DNA from: Salinibius halmophilus
Lineage (GTDB): Bacteria; Pseudomonadota; Gammaproteobacteria; Pseudomonadales; Natronospirillaceae
DNA length: 64,000 nucleotides
Direction: 5' to 3'
Assembly (NCBI RefSeq): GCF_003577475.1
Contig: NZ_QPEP01000006.1
Coordinates: forward strand, 1-64,000
In this document: in pieces, positions 32,962 to 41,186 of the stretch
Layout: each line of letters opens with the position of its first letter
Position numbering within the stretch: position 1 is the first letter of the stretch
Made by a program: the position numbers and the translations under genes
The notes under the pieces: generated by a model
Database searches by the model: none
Told to the model about the DNA's origin: nothing
The model's input: only the letters and a program-made list of their open reading frames with translations

Positions 32962-34332
32962 ATGCCACAAACTCGCCCTACCGTCACAGCCTCGATTTCG
33001 CCTCGAGGTTCGTTAGAGGTTTTATCTCATCGCGAAGTCGAGCTGCTAAAGGAACGAGGCAGTGGTTCTATTTATCCACTATTTCGCCAATGTGCGCTAG
33101 CAATTTTGAACACCGGGTCCGACAGCGACAACGCCAAAACCATTATGGAAGCCTACCCGGATTTCGACGTAGAGTTCGAACAAGAAGATCGTGGCATTCG
33201 CATGATTATGCACAATGCCCCAGCCGATGCGTTTGTTGATGGCGAAATGATCGCCTCAACCCGCGAAATGCTGTTCTCGGCGTTGCGCGACCTGGTTTAT
33301 GCACAGAACTATTTGCGCCACGAAAATGGCCTGCAAGAGTCGGCTGCCAATACCCACTATGTGTTTGATTTTTTACGCAATGCGCGTGCTTTGCGACCAG
33401 GTGAAGAGCCAAACTTAGTGGTGTGCTGGGGTGGTCACTCCATCAACAATGTAGAGTTTAAATACACCAAAGAAGTTGGCCATGAGCTTGGCTTTCGCAT
33501 GATGAATATCTGCACTGGTTGTGGACCGGGCGCGATGAAGGGGCCAATGAAAGGCGCCACACTCTCGCATGCGAAGCAGCGTATTTATACTGGCCGTTAT
33601 TTAGGGATCACTGAACCAGGCATCATCGCCGCCGAAGCGCCAAACCCGATTGTGAACGAGCTGGTCATCATGCCAGACATCGAAAAACGCTTGGAAGCGT
33701 TTGTGCGCATGGCACATGGCATCATCATCTTCCCGGGCGGTCCTGGTACTGCTGAAGAGCTACTGTACTTGCTGGGTATTTTATTACATCCAGAAAACCG
33801 CGATATTCCTTTCCCACTGGTATTAACTGGGCCGAAAGAAAGCGAAGAGTACTTCCGCCAGCTACACGCGTTTATTGATGCAACCCTAGGTTTTGAAGCG
33901 CAGCAAAAGTACAAAATCATCATTGATGACCCAGCACAAGTCGCCCGTGAAATGCGCCAAGGCATGGATGAAGTGAAGCACTACCGCATTCGCCACCGCG
34001 ATGCCTACCACTTCAACTGGCGTCTAAAGATTGACCTAGAGTTCCAGCAGCCATTTGAGCCGACGCATGATGCGATGTCCAAACTGCGTTTGCATAAAGA
34101 CCAGCCTGTTCACCACCTCGCAGCGGACCTGCGTCGTGCGTTCTCAGGCATTGTGGCAGGTAACGTTAAAGAGTCAGGGATTAAAGCCATTGAAGAGCAT
34201 GGCCCATTTACTCTGAAAGGTGACAAAGAAATCATGGAGCCACTCGATCACTTGCTACGCGAAATGGTCGCCCAATTCCGCATGAAGCTACCAGGCAGCC
34301 ACTACGAACCTTGCTACGTCATCGAGAACTAG
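32962..34332 (+). CDS. ppnN: Nucleotide 5'-monophosphate nucleosidase PpnN (YgdH)
   Basis: 456 residues, the usual PpnN length. The LOG-type core has 'VCWGGHSINNVEFKYTKEVG', 'CTGCGPGAMKGPMKGA' and 'IIFPGGPGTAEELLYLLG' (PGGxGT and the catalytic Glu). N- and C-terminal extensions bind (p)ppGpp in E. coli PpnN. It splits nucleotide monophosphates to base and ribose 5-phosphate, tuning purine pools under stringent response. AAGGAG precedes the start. Confidence 0.94.
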   Translation: MPQTRPTVTASISPRGSLEVLSHREVELLKERGSGSIYPLFRQCALAILNTGSDSDNAKTIMEAYPDFDVEFEQEDRGIRMIMHNAPADAFVDGEMIASTREMLFSALRDLVYAQNYLRHENGLQESAANTHYVFDFLRNARALRPGEEPNLVVCWGGHSINNVEFKYTKEVGHELGFRMMNICTGCGPGAMKGPMKGATLSHAKQRIYTGRYLGITEPGIIAAEAPNPIVNELVIMPDIEKRLEAFVRMAHGIIIFPGGPGTAEELLYLLGILLHPENRDIPFPLVLTGPKESEEYFRQLHAFIDATLGFEAQQKYKIIIDDPAQVAREMRQGMDEVKHYRIRHRDAYHFNWRLKIDLEFQQPFEPTHDAMSKLRLHKDQPVHHLAADLRRAFSGIVAGNVKESGIKAIEEHGPFTLKGDKEIMEPLDHLLREMVAQFRMKLPGSHYEPCYVIEN

Positions 34333-34338
34333 GTAGCT

Positions 34339-34466
34339 GGCGCGAAAACATCGGGTTGGAGCCAAGGTGATTCGTTGGGAAGGGCGTGTCAGCGTTGCAG
34401 TGCGACTCACTCCGGCGGAACCTGCCCCGAACCCCAGACCGATATTTTCGCGCCTGCCTGGGGTTC
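34339..34466. repeat. Nested inverted repeats between convergent genes
   Basis: GGCGCGAAAACATCGG (34339-34354) pairs with CCGATATTTTCGCGCC (34439-34454) with one mismatch. The right arm is itself inside a second perfect stem, GAACCCCAG (34429-34437) with CTGGGGTTC (34458-34466). The two folds are mutually exclusive. No T run, so it is not a standard terminator although it separates ppnN from the chitinase gene. Confidence 0.7.
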
Positions 34467-34477
34467 TGCACTCAACG

Positions 34478-36394
34478 TTAGCGAGGGAATTCTAGTTCTG
34501 CTACGCGTTGTTCTACCTGTGCTGGGGTGTAGATGTCGGTGCCGTTGAAGTACATCCAGTCGACTGATTGGCGATAATGACGCTCGTTCATATCGCTGGT
34601 GTCGCCGCCGATGAACCAGTGGTTGAAGGCGATGTACATTGGTGTTTCTGGGTAGTAGATATCACCATGTTGCGTCACCAATTGGCCGTCCATGTAATAG
34701 GTTACTAGGCCATTATCAACAGTGAAAACTAGGGTATGCCAACCATCCAAACTGCCTGTGAGGGTGTCGGTTTTGCCTACTTTCTGCCATGGGTTCGGGT
34801 TGTATGTCTCCCATGTAGTCATAAACATGGTTGAATCAACAGTGCCCCAGCCACCTTTTGGCAGGTATTCAAAGTCGATTTCACCATAGTCTGGGTCCAT
34901 CGGTGCCGCCAACGGGGTGATGGTGAAGAAGGTTTGCACTAGCTTGTCGGCGTTATTGTCGATGCCTTGCAACGCCATATCACTGAACTTCACACGTGCA
35001 GCATAGGTGCCTTGTAAGAACTTTTGCTCGGTAGAGGCGATTTCGGCTTTGTATAGCTGACCATTCACCACTGACGCATCCATATGCATCACTGTGTCAC
35101 CAGCTTCCTCAGCAAAGGAAATTTGTGAGGTTTTGAATGTGCCAGGGCCAGGGCCTCCGCCGCGGTTGCTGATGTGCCAGCCATTTTGCTCGGTTGGTAA
35201 TCCGCCATTGATGCCGTAGTTAAAGTCGTCAAACCATTCACCGGTAAAACCTGTTACTGGTGTCGGCGTTGGGGTGATCACGTTAGTAGGTGTAGGGTAT
35301 GGCGTTGGCTGTACACCATAACGATTGGCATCGCTGATTGCTTTTAGCAAGCTGTACTCGCCCGCAGCATCTTGGCCCAGTGCCCAAATCATCGTGCCGT
35401 GCAGGCCTTTGTCGTTGGCTAATTGCGTTTTACGCTGTACTTCATTGATGCCATTGAAGTACCACTGTTCACCAGCAATGCTGATATTGCTTTCGAACGG
35501 GTTAATTAGTTTAGGTAGAAGCTCTTGGTATGTTTTGACCTTACCCCAGTTACCACAGCAACGAGCATAGAATGGAATACCAAGCGCTAGTTTTTCTGCT
35601 GGGAAGCCACGTTGGTTGACCCAGTAGTCGATCGAACTTTCAGCAAATGAGTACGGTGCATGATCGCCTGCCGCCATGTCGTATGACATAACGTTTAATA
35701 CATCTACTGTGGCGAGTGCGGCATCACTAATATGCTGGCCTGTCCAGGCTGAGCCGCCTAGCGCAGTAGAAAGCTCAAGGTTATTGGCGTGCAGTGCTAC
35801 TTTTAACTCTTGCATAAACAGCTCGTAGCGCGCTGTTTCTTCTGGGTTATCTGGCCATTCCCAGTCAATGTCGATGCCATCAACCTGGTAGGTTGCTGCC
35901 CAGTCAAGAATGGTTTGAATAAACCAAGCACGTTTTTCGTCGGTTGTTACACGCATCCAAACGCTGTCGTCAGCATTACCGTTGGCATCGGCGATCCAGC
36001 CACCAACGGCCAAGTGCACTTCAACGTTATTGGCTTTGGCCAAATCAACCAATTTGCGCAGTTCACGGTCATCTTCACCATTGGCAAAGATCAAACCAGC
36101 AGTGTCGTGCGGCAGAGCAAACGAGTAGTTAATGTCGGTTAGGTATTGGTACTGCACCTGCTCAGGTTCGATATTCCATGGGTCGTAATAACCAATCACC
36201 TGCGGCACTGGCGTATTAGAAATGTGTGGCGTAACGGTTGGCGTAATTGTAGTTGTTAGCGTCGTTGTCGGTGTGATCGTTGGTGTCACGGTCGGCGTTA
36301 CTTGACCATTTTGATCAACAGGGTTGATCTGGATATTACAGCCAGCTAGCACCATGCCAGCAGCAATGCCCGAGAGTAGTATTTTTTTATTCAT
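34478..36394 (-). CDS. Lipoprotein with GH18 chitinase and GH16 glucanase-type domains
   Basis: 638 residues. A lipoprotein signal (MNKKILLSGIAAGMVLAGC, lipid on Cys19) is followed by a Thr/Pro linker (31-64), a GH18 domain (about 65-360) with the intact motif DGIDIDWE and acid Glu179, a second Thr/Pro linker (362-382), and a GH16-type domain (about 384-630) with the intact GEIDFE motif (Glu505, Asp507, Glu509). GH18 cuts chitin; GH16 cuts beta-1,3-glucans or related algal glycans. It is predicted to sit on the cell surface or in the outer membrane. The gene lies 124 bases downstream of, and on the same strand as, the GH18-LytTR regulator. Fungal wall or diatom/algal material is a plausible substrate, by inference. 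Confidence 0.92.
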   Translation of the reverse strand: MNKKILLSGIAAGMVLAGCNIQINPVDQNGQVTPTVTPTITPTTTLTTTITPTVTPHISNTPVPQVIGYYDPWNIEPEQVQYQYLTDINYSFALPHDTAGLIFANGEDDRELRKLVDLAKANNVEVHLAVGGWIADANGNADDSVWMRVTTDEKRAWFIQTILDWAATYQVDGIDIDWEWPDNPEETARYELFMQELKVALHANNLELSTALGGSAWTGQHISDAALATVDVLNVMSYDMAAGDHAPYSFAESSIDYWVNQRGFPAEKLALGIPFYARCCGNWGKVKTYQELLPKLINPFESNISIAGEQWYFNGINEVQRKTQLANDKGLHGTMIWALGQDAAGEYSLLKAISDANRYGVQPTPYPTPTNVITPTPTPVTGFTGEWFDDFNYGINGGLPTEQNGWHISNRGGGPGPGTFKTSQISFAEEAGDTVMHMDASVVNGQLYKAEIASTEQKFLQGTYAARVKFSDMALQGIDNNADKLVQTFFTITPLAAPMDPDYGEIDFEYLPKGGWGTVDSTMFMTTWETYNPNPWQKVGKTDTLTGSLDGWHTLVFTVDNGLVTYYMDGQLVTQHGDIYYPETPMYIAFNHWFIGGDTSDMNERHYRQSVDWMYFNGTDIYTPAQVEQRVAELEFPR

Positions 36395-36518
36395 GTTGCT
36401 CTCCTCAAATTATGAGCAGCAACAGTTTGCCTTTCTGGTTGGCCAAAAAAAGAGGCCGAGAGTGGCGCTTTCACCAGTGGTACTGAAAAAGCTAAAACGT
36501 ACCGACAAGGCCGCTATT

Positions 36519-38864
36519 TTAAAGGGCTCTAGCCAACTGGCTATCATCAATAAATTGCTGAACTGTACCCAATTGATTGCGCCCAATAGGTAGTTGAATC
36601 TGGTTCGACAGAGTCAACAGGTGTTTGTTTTTGCTTGGTGTTTCGATTGCCCTGCAATGATTTGGGTTGACCAAATAGCTGCGGTGAATCGCCAGCCATT
36701 GGTCGTCGTTAAACCATTGTTTGATGGCATTTAATCGTAGCGTACTGACTAGTGGAGCACGCTGATCAATAAAGTGAACCTGGCAGTAGCCTCGATCCGA
36801 TTGAATGTGGCTGATGTGTTGATAATTGGCGGCAAGGTTGTGCAAGTCTTCTAACAATTGCGGTGATTGGGTAATGCGACTGAGCTGGGCGCCCAGAACT
36901 TCTAGCTGTGCCACCATCGACTGAAACTGGCGATGTTCGCCAGCTGGCAACTGTTGGTCAGCTAACTGAATGTCATGGCCGCCTAACACCTTGCATTGCA
37001 AAGCAATCGATTGCCCAACGGCAGGTTCACTAATGGTCTGTAGAAAGGCACTAATCGCATCGCTCCAAGGTTTACCTGGCGCACTCGACTCTAATTGTTG
37101 GTACAACGGCTGCCAGTCGGTTTTGATTTTGCCTGCAGGCAACTCGAGTAGCAGCCTATGGTCGCGCCAGTGCAGTTGCCAATTTTGTGCTTTGGCAATT
37201 TGGCGAATGCGGTCGAACTGGGCGAATTGGTCTAAATGCAGGGTATTTTGGCCCTCAAGTATGAGCTGATGGTCTTTCACTTGCAGGCTAGGCTGCTGCA
37301 TGCTCGACCACCAAATATCAATCAGCTGAGCTAATGCTTGTTGATCAACCGTGATGGTTAGCTCACCGTTTAGATCGGCTTGCCAGTGTTTTAGCCAATC
37401 AATTAATTCAAACTCCGTAGTCTGGCTAGTTAGCGGCAAGCCTTTTGTGTGCTGTAAAATCTGGGTCGAAAAGGTCGCCGCTTGTTTATAGCTACTCGAG
37501 TCCGCTAGGCAGCGGGCGTTATTTAATGCTTGCCAGTACCTGAGCCCTAAAAGTGAAGCAATTTGTAGCCGGCTGAGATGCTGAGTTAACTCTGCCAGTT
37601 GCCGCTGTTGTCGCTCGTCTTGCTGGCGCTGTTTTTGTTGCTGCTGCCAAAGGCGCCACACCCAAACCACTGCGCCGGCTAGTGCCAGCAATCCAATCAT
37701 TTTGATCATAGTTGCCAGATGTTTCTGCCACCAACCATAGAGCTTCTGCCAAGGTGAGGCAATTTGTTCAAACAACTGCAAGCTAACCGACCAATCGCCA
37801 TCAATCACATCGTGTTGCACTTCACTAATGCCGATGCCGGCCAAGTTATTGGCGAGTACCCAACGAACTTTTTGATTAATTGATGCGTTAGACTCAAAAG
37901 TTAGCAGATCGCTGCCATTGCTAGCAAAGGCGCCTACATTGGCGTCGTCGAACATGATTTGCCAGGCTTGGTTCTGTTCGCCATCTAGTACTGCTTGCAG
38001 CGCAGCTCGAGGGAATAAGCCAGACGCTTGTTCACTGTCATACGGGCCAAACAACATGCCTTGATGATCACTGTAGGGGTTAGTTGTACCTTGCCAGCCT
38101 TGCGCAGCGGGTGACAGCATGAGCACTAGTTTATTGAGCTGCAAACCAGCGTGTTGATAGACAGCAACGGACTTCTGCACACTGATCTGCTCGGCAACTG
38201 GACTCTTAAGCGGCCATTGCATGGCTGTTTTGGTGTCCCAAGCACCGTAAGCGAGGTAGGGGTTAAGGGTAAAATAGTCGGCCCATTGATTAAACTGGCT
38301 TAAGTCCCACAGGTCTTTGGTAATTGCTCGCACGGGCAAGCTGACGACCACCGTAAAACCTTGTTCTTTAAGAGAGCGAATCAGCCACAAATAGTTTTGT
38401 TGGTTAACACTGCCTTCCGGGTAATGCCACTCCAACTCCACCCCTTGCCAGTTGTTATTGCGCAAAATCGATATGATGTTGGTCAGTAGCTTGTCTCGGT
38501 GATTTGCCAGTGCACCGGCCCAGTTGTCATCTGAACCATAGCCTCCAATTTGCAGCAGGAGTTGCAGTTGTGGTTGCGATTGCTGCAGGTGTGATAGTGC
38601 AGCGAGGTTACCAGCTCTTTGAACATTGCCATCGAGTTGCGGGTCGATAAATTGAAAGTCTGCATGGGTATCAGGATGCAGCAAGCTGCCATCGGCGTTA
38701 GGCATGGTTTCGCCATAACTTAGATGGGTAAATCGATCTAACGGAAGCTGGTTTGGAGGGAGGCTAGGGCCATAGATTGACCATGAGCGATAATCGGCAT
38801 GAATCACTTTGCCTAGTGACGCGGCAGGCAGGATTAATAACAAGGCAACAATGAAACCGCGCAT
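36519..38864 (-). CDS. Membrane regulator: GH18-like sensor, TM helix, LytTR DNA-binding domain
   Basis: 781 residues. Signal peptide (1-18), then a GH18-fold periplasmic domain (about 20-365) with 'LLLQIGGYGSDDNW' where chitinases have their SxGG strand. The catalytic DGxDxDWE motif is replaced by 'QGVELEWHYP' (140-149): both Asp are Glu and the acid is His147, so it is probably inactive and may bind sugar. A transmembrane helix (386-406) leads to a Gln-rich coiled coil (407-430), a region of about 240 residues that may be a degenerate kinase-like module (no phospho-acceptor or ATP motifs seen), and a LytTR domain (681-775; 'WLAIHRSYLVNPNHCRAIE', 'IQLPIGRN'). This is the layout of a one-component membrane-bound transcription factor. 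The nearest gene downstream is the GH18-GH16 lipoprotein, a likely target. Not similar to the chitin sensor ChiS in layout. Confidence 0.9.
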   Translation of the reverse strand: MRGFIVALLLILPAASLGKVIHADYRSWSIYGPSLPPNQLPLDRFTHLSYGETMPNADGSLLHPDTHADFQFIDPQLDGNVQRAGNLAALSHLQQSQPQLQLLLQIGGYGSDDNWAGALANHRDKLLTNIISILRNNNWQGVELEWHYPEGSVNQQNYLWLIRSLKEQGFTVVVSLPVRAITKDLWDLSQFNQWADYFTLNPYLAYGAWDTKTAMQWPLKSPVAEQISVQKSVAVYQHAGLQLNKLVLMLSPAAQGWQGTTNPYSDHQGMLFGPYDSEQASGLFPRAALQAVLDGEQNQAWQIMFDDANVGAFASNGSDLLTFESNASINQKVRWVLANNLAGIGISEVQHDVIDGDWSVSLQLFEQIASPWQKLYGWWQKHLATMIKMIGLLALAGAVVWVWRLWQQQQKQRQQDERQQRQLAELTQHLSRLQIASLLGLRYWQALNNARCLADSSSYKQAATFSTQILQHTKGLPLTSQTTEFELIDWLKHWQADLNGELTITVDQQALAQLIDIWWSSMQQPSLQVKDHQLILEGQNTLHLDQFAQFDRIRQIAKAQNWQLHWRDHRLLLELPAGKIKTDWQPLYQQLESSAPGKPWSDAISAFLQTISEPAVGQSIALQCKVLGGHDIQLADQQLPAGEHRQFQSMVAQLEVLGAQLSRITQSPQLLEDLHNLAANYQHISHIQSDRGYCQVHFIDQRAPLVSTLRLNAIKQWFNDDQWLAIHRSYLVNPNHCRAIETPSKNKHLLTLSNQIQLPIGRNQLGTVQQFIDDSQLARAL

Positions 38865-38949
38865 ACACTACTCACCAACTGCAATCACTTATTAGGTGGC
38901 AGTAAATCATTGCTGAATGTTAATTTCTGTCAACATGCTCTAAAAAGCA

Positions 38950-38984
38950 TAAAAAAGCCCCTACCAAAGTAGAGGCTATTTTTT
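38950..38984 (-). terminator. trxA terminator
   Basis: On the minus strand AGCCTCTAC pairs with GTAGGGGCT (one T-G pair) around TTTG and is followed by six T. It begins 15 bases past the trxA stop. Confidence 0.92.
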
Positions 38985-38998
38985 GCCAAGAAGCAGAA

Positions 38999-39322
38999 TT
39001 AGATCGCTTCTTTAACGAATTCTTCAATTGCAGATTTTGGTTGGGCACCCACTTTTGTTGCGTGTGGTGCTCCGTCTTTGAAGATCATCAGCGTAGGTAG
39101 ACCGCGAACACCGTACTTCGCTAGTACTTCTGGGTGGGCATCAGCATCTAGCTTAACTATGTTGATCTGGTCGCTGTAAGTTTCGCTTAGTTGCTCAAGT
39201 ACAGGCGCAATCATTTTACAAGGTCCACACCAGTCAGCGTAAAAGTCTACTAGCGTTAGCTCTTTGTCGTTTTCTACTTTTTGCGCAAACTCGTCAGCAT
39301 TGATAACAGCAACGTTACCCAT
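38999..39322 (-). CDS. trxA: Thioredoxin 1
   Basis: 107 residues from ATG 39322, which has GGAG upstream; the longer frame is not supported. Active site WCGPCK in 'VDFYADWCGPCKMIAPVL' and the cis-Pro in 'VRGLPTLMIFKDG'. Cytosolic disulfide reductase. Own terminator downstream. Confidence 0.96.
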   Translation of the reverse strand: MGNVAVINADEFAQKVENDKELTLVDFYADWCGPCKMIAPVLEQLSETYSDQINIVKLDADAHPEVLAKYGVRGLPTLMIFKDGAPHATKVGAQPKSAIEEFVKEAI

Positions 39323-39452
39323 TTGGATTCTCCAATAAATTAATAAGTATGACCAGCAGTGTAGCGAGCTGAAAGTAAATGTGAAGTGGCTAGCAATGAA
39401 ACACCGTTGCAAAAGTGCAACAGTGTTTCGAGCTGTGCTGCGTAGATCGTTC

Positions 39453-39656
39453 TCAGATTGGGCGACTACCGTAGTTTGATTCAGGGCGCTTAGGAGGATC
39501 CGCCATCACGCGTGGCTCAATTTTTTTGATTTCGCCACCTTGCTCAAGAAAGGCCTGAACATCACTGTTCAATTTATCACGAAGTTTATCTCGAGAGGCC
39601 GCGTTGGCCGATGCTGAATTTTCTTTGTCAAAGCTAATGGTTCTATTGTAACCCAT
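39453..39656 (-). CDS. Short SutA-like protein
   Basis: 67 residues. The C-terminal part 'DVQAFLEQGGEIKKIEPRV' and 'ADPPKRPESNYGSRPI' closely matches my memory of the end of Pseudomonas SutA, an RNA-polymerase-binding protein active in slow growth. The long acidic N-terminal tail of SutA is missing; here residues 1-30 are short and mixed. Either a minimal SutA or a related protein. The gene lies upstream of trxA on the same strand and upstream of an A/T-rich gap. Confidence 0.65.
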   Translation of the reverse strand: MGYNRTISFDKENSASANAASRDKLRDKLNSDVQAFLEQGGEIKKIEPRVMADPPKRPESNYGSRPI

Positions 39657-39814
39657 TGTGCTTACTCCCCAGTTTCCATGGATAATTCGCTATTTTGTGC
39701 TTCTTTTTGTATGCGAAACGACAATTAAATGTAGGGTTCATTACGGTTAGTAATTCAACGTAACCCTATATTTATATAGACCATGTATCGGCAACTGTCA
39801 GGAATTCCTTGAAA

Positions 39815-41176
39815 TTATTTTTGACTCAATACGGCCGCCATCGACTGTAAATTTTCAGCATGCTCACCAAACCCTTGGATCAACTTGGTGAGCTGGTCGC
39901 GATTAATATGCAGCGGACTCAACTGATCGTCGCTGACTTCGCTAATAGGCCCTAAGCTGTAGCCAAGTTGGCGCGCTAGTGTGACGGCAATACGGTTAAT
40001 CTGCGCGTAGTCGGCATAGGCGCCGGCATAGTCACCTTGGTGTAGGTACTTGATGCCGTGAATGACTTCTTCTGGTAAACGCCATACTTTTAACAGCGCA
40101 ACGGCTACTTGCTCTCGGGTAATGCCCAGTACGTGCAGCTCTACTTGGCTTGGTTCTAGGTGGCGGTTAAATTGCACAAGCTTTGCAATGGCATCGAACT
40201 GTGGTTTAAAAGAATGATGCAAAATTAGGTGGCCAAACCCATGCAATAAACCAGTTAAGTAGGTGAGGCCATACGTTGGCCGGTAAGCAGCGGGTATCAG
40301 GTCGCACAGGCTGGCATTGAGCCCTGCGGTTATTAATGATTGTTGCCAAAATGGTAGTTCGCCACCTTGCACTTCTGGGCTTTCCAATAATTTGCCAAGT
40401 GCCAAGCCCATGGCAAGATTCATTACTAGATCGTAGCCAAGCACGCGCACAATCGCGTCTTGCACTGAGCGTACTTGTCCAGGCGCCGAGAAGTACGAGT
40501 TCGACGCCCAGCCAACAATTTGTGCCGCTAAGCTTGGGTCTGCCTCAATAATTTTGGCTAGCTTTTCAGCATCGGCGTCTGGGTCGTTGCGAAGCTCAAT
40601 AATCGCCGACGCCGATTGCGGCAATGGTGGCATTTCTAGGGTTTCATCTAAGCGTTGTTTAATGCGTCGTACGGTGAACTGTTTTACTGCTTCGTTCACG
40701 GCCAACTCGTCCGATTCGAACGGTGCGTCCCAGCGCACTTCAATTTGCGGTGCTGGCTCACAGGCTTGGGTAACAGTGACCTGAGGTTGCTCTACAAGCG
40801 GGCGCAGGTCAGACACCTTGCCCCAGCCAGATGCAGCAAACTGCAACCAAGTAGGTTGGTCATTTTCTAGTACTGTGCGGTCGATAAAGGTTTCAAACTT
40901 ATGGCAGCTCGCCAACACTGGGGCAAAATCTACTTTTAGCTCGTCTAACCAGCGTTGCAAGCTAGCAGGCTTGAATGCACGGCCAGTGTTCGCCAGCAAT
41001 AGTTTTGGATTAATCAGGCTTTGATTACTGTGAATAAGAACTGCTCGGCCTAGGTCATCCTGCAGCAAGGTTACTTGCAAATGCTGTTTAGGTTTTCTGG
41101 CACGGGTGTCCAAAAACTGTAAAGCCGAGATAATGTCGGCGGTAAACGGATGACTCGTCTGATTGGCTAAATTCAT
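39815..41176 (-). CDS. HDOD-domain protein with N-terminal YbaK-like region
   Basis: 453 residues. Residues about 15-145 look like a YbaK/aminoacyl-tRNA-deacylase-like domain ('QHLQVTLLQDDLGRAVLIHSNQ'); the HDOD domain (about 190-400) has 'RLDETLEMPPLPQSASAIIEL', 'VVGWASNSYFS'-like helices and 'LLHGFGHLILHHSFK' where active HD enzymes keep their HD pair. HDOD proteins act in signalling and often lack catalysis. AGGAAT precedes the start. Directly follows recG (10-base gap). Confidence 0.8.
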   Translation of the reverse strand: MNLANQTSHPFTADIISALQFLDTRARKPKQHLQVTLLQDDLGRAVLIHSNQSLINPKLLLANTGRAFKPASLQRWLDELKVDFAPVLASCHKFETFIDRTVLENDQPTWLQFAASGWGKVSDLRPLVEQPQVTVTQACEPAPQIEVRWDAPFESDELAVNEAVKQFTVRRIKQRLDETLEMPPLPQSASAIIELRNDPDADAEKLAKIIEADPSLAAQIVGWASNSYFSAPGQVRSVQDAIVRVLGYDLVMNLAMGLALGKLLESPEVQGGELPFWQQSLITAGLNASLCDLIPAAYRPTYGLTYLTGLLHGFGHLILHHSFKPQFDAIAKLVQFNRHLEPSQVELHVLGITREQVAVALLKVWRLPEEVIHGIKYLHQGDYAGAYADYAQINRIAVTLARQLGYSLGPISEVSDDQLSPLHINRDQLTKLIQGFGEHAENLQSMAAVLSQK

Positions 41177-41186
41177 TTAAGCATTC

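Noticed and set aside
36519-38864. Active chitinase
   Set aside because: The DGxDxDWE motif is QGVELEWH, without the catalytic Glu; the C-terminal LytTR domain points to regulation.
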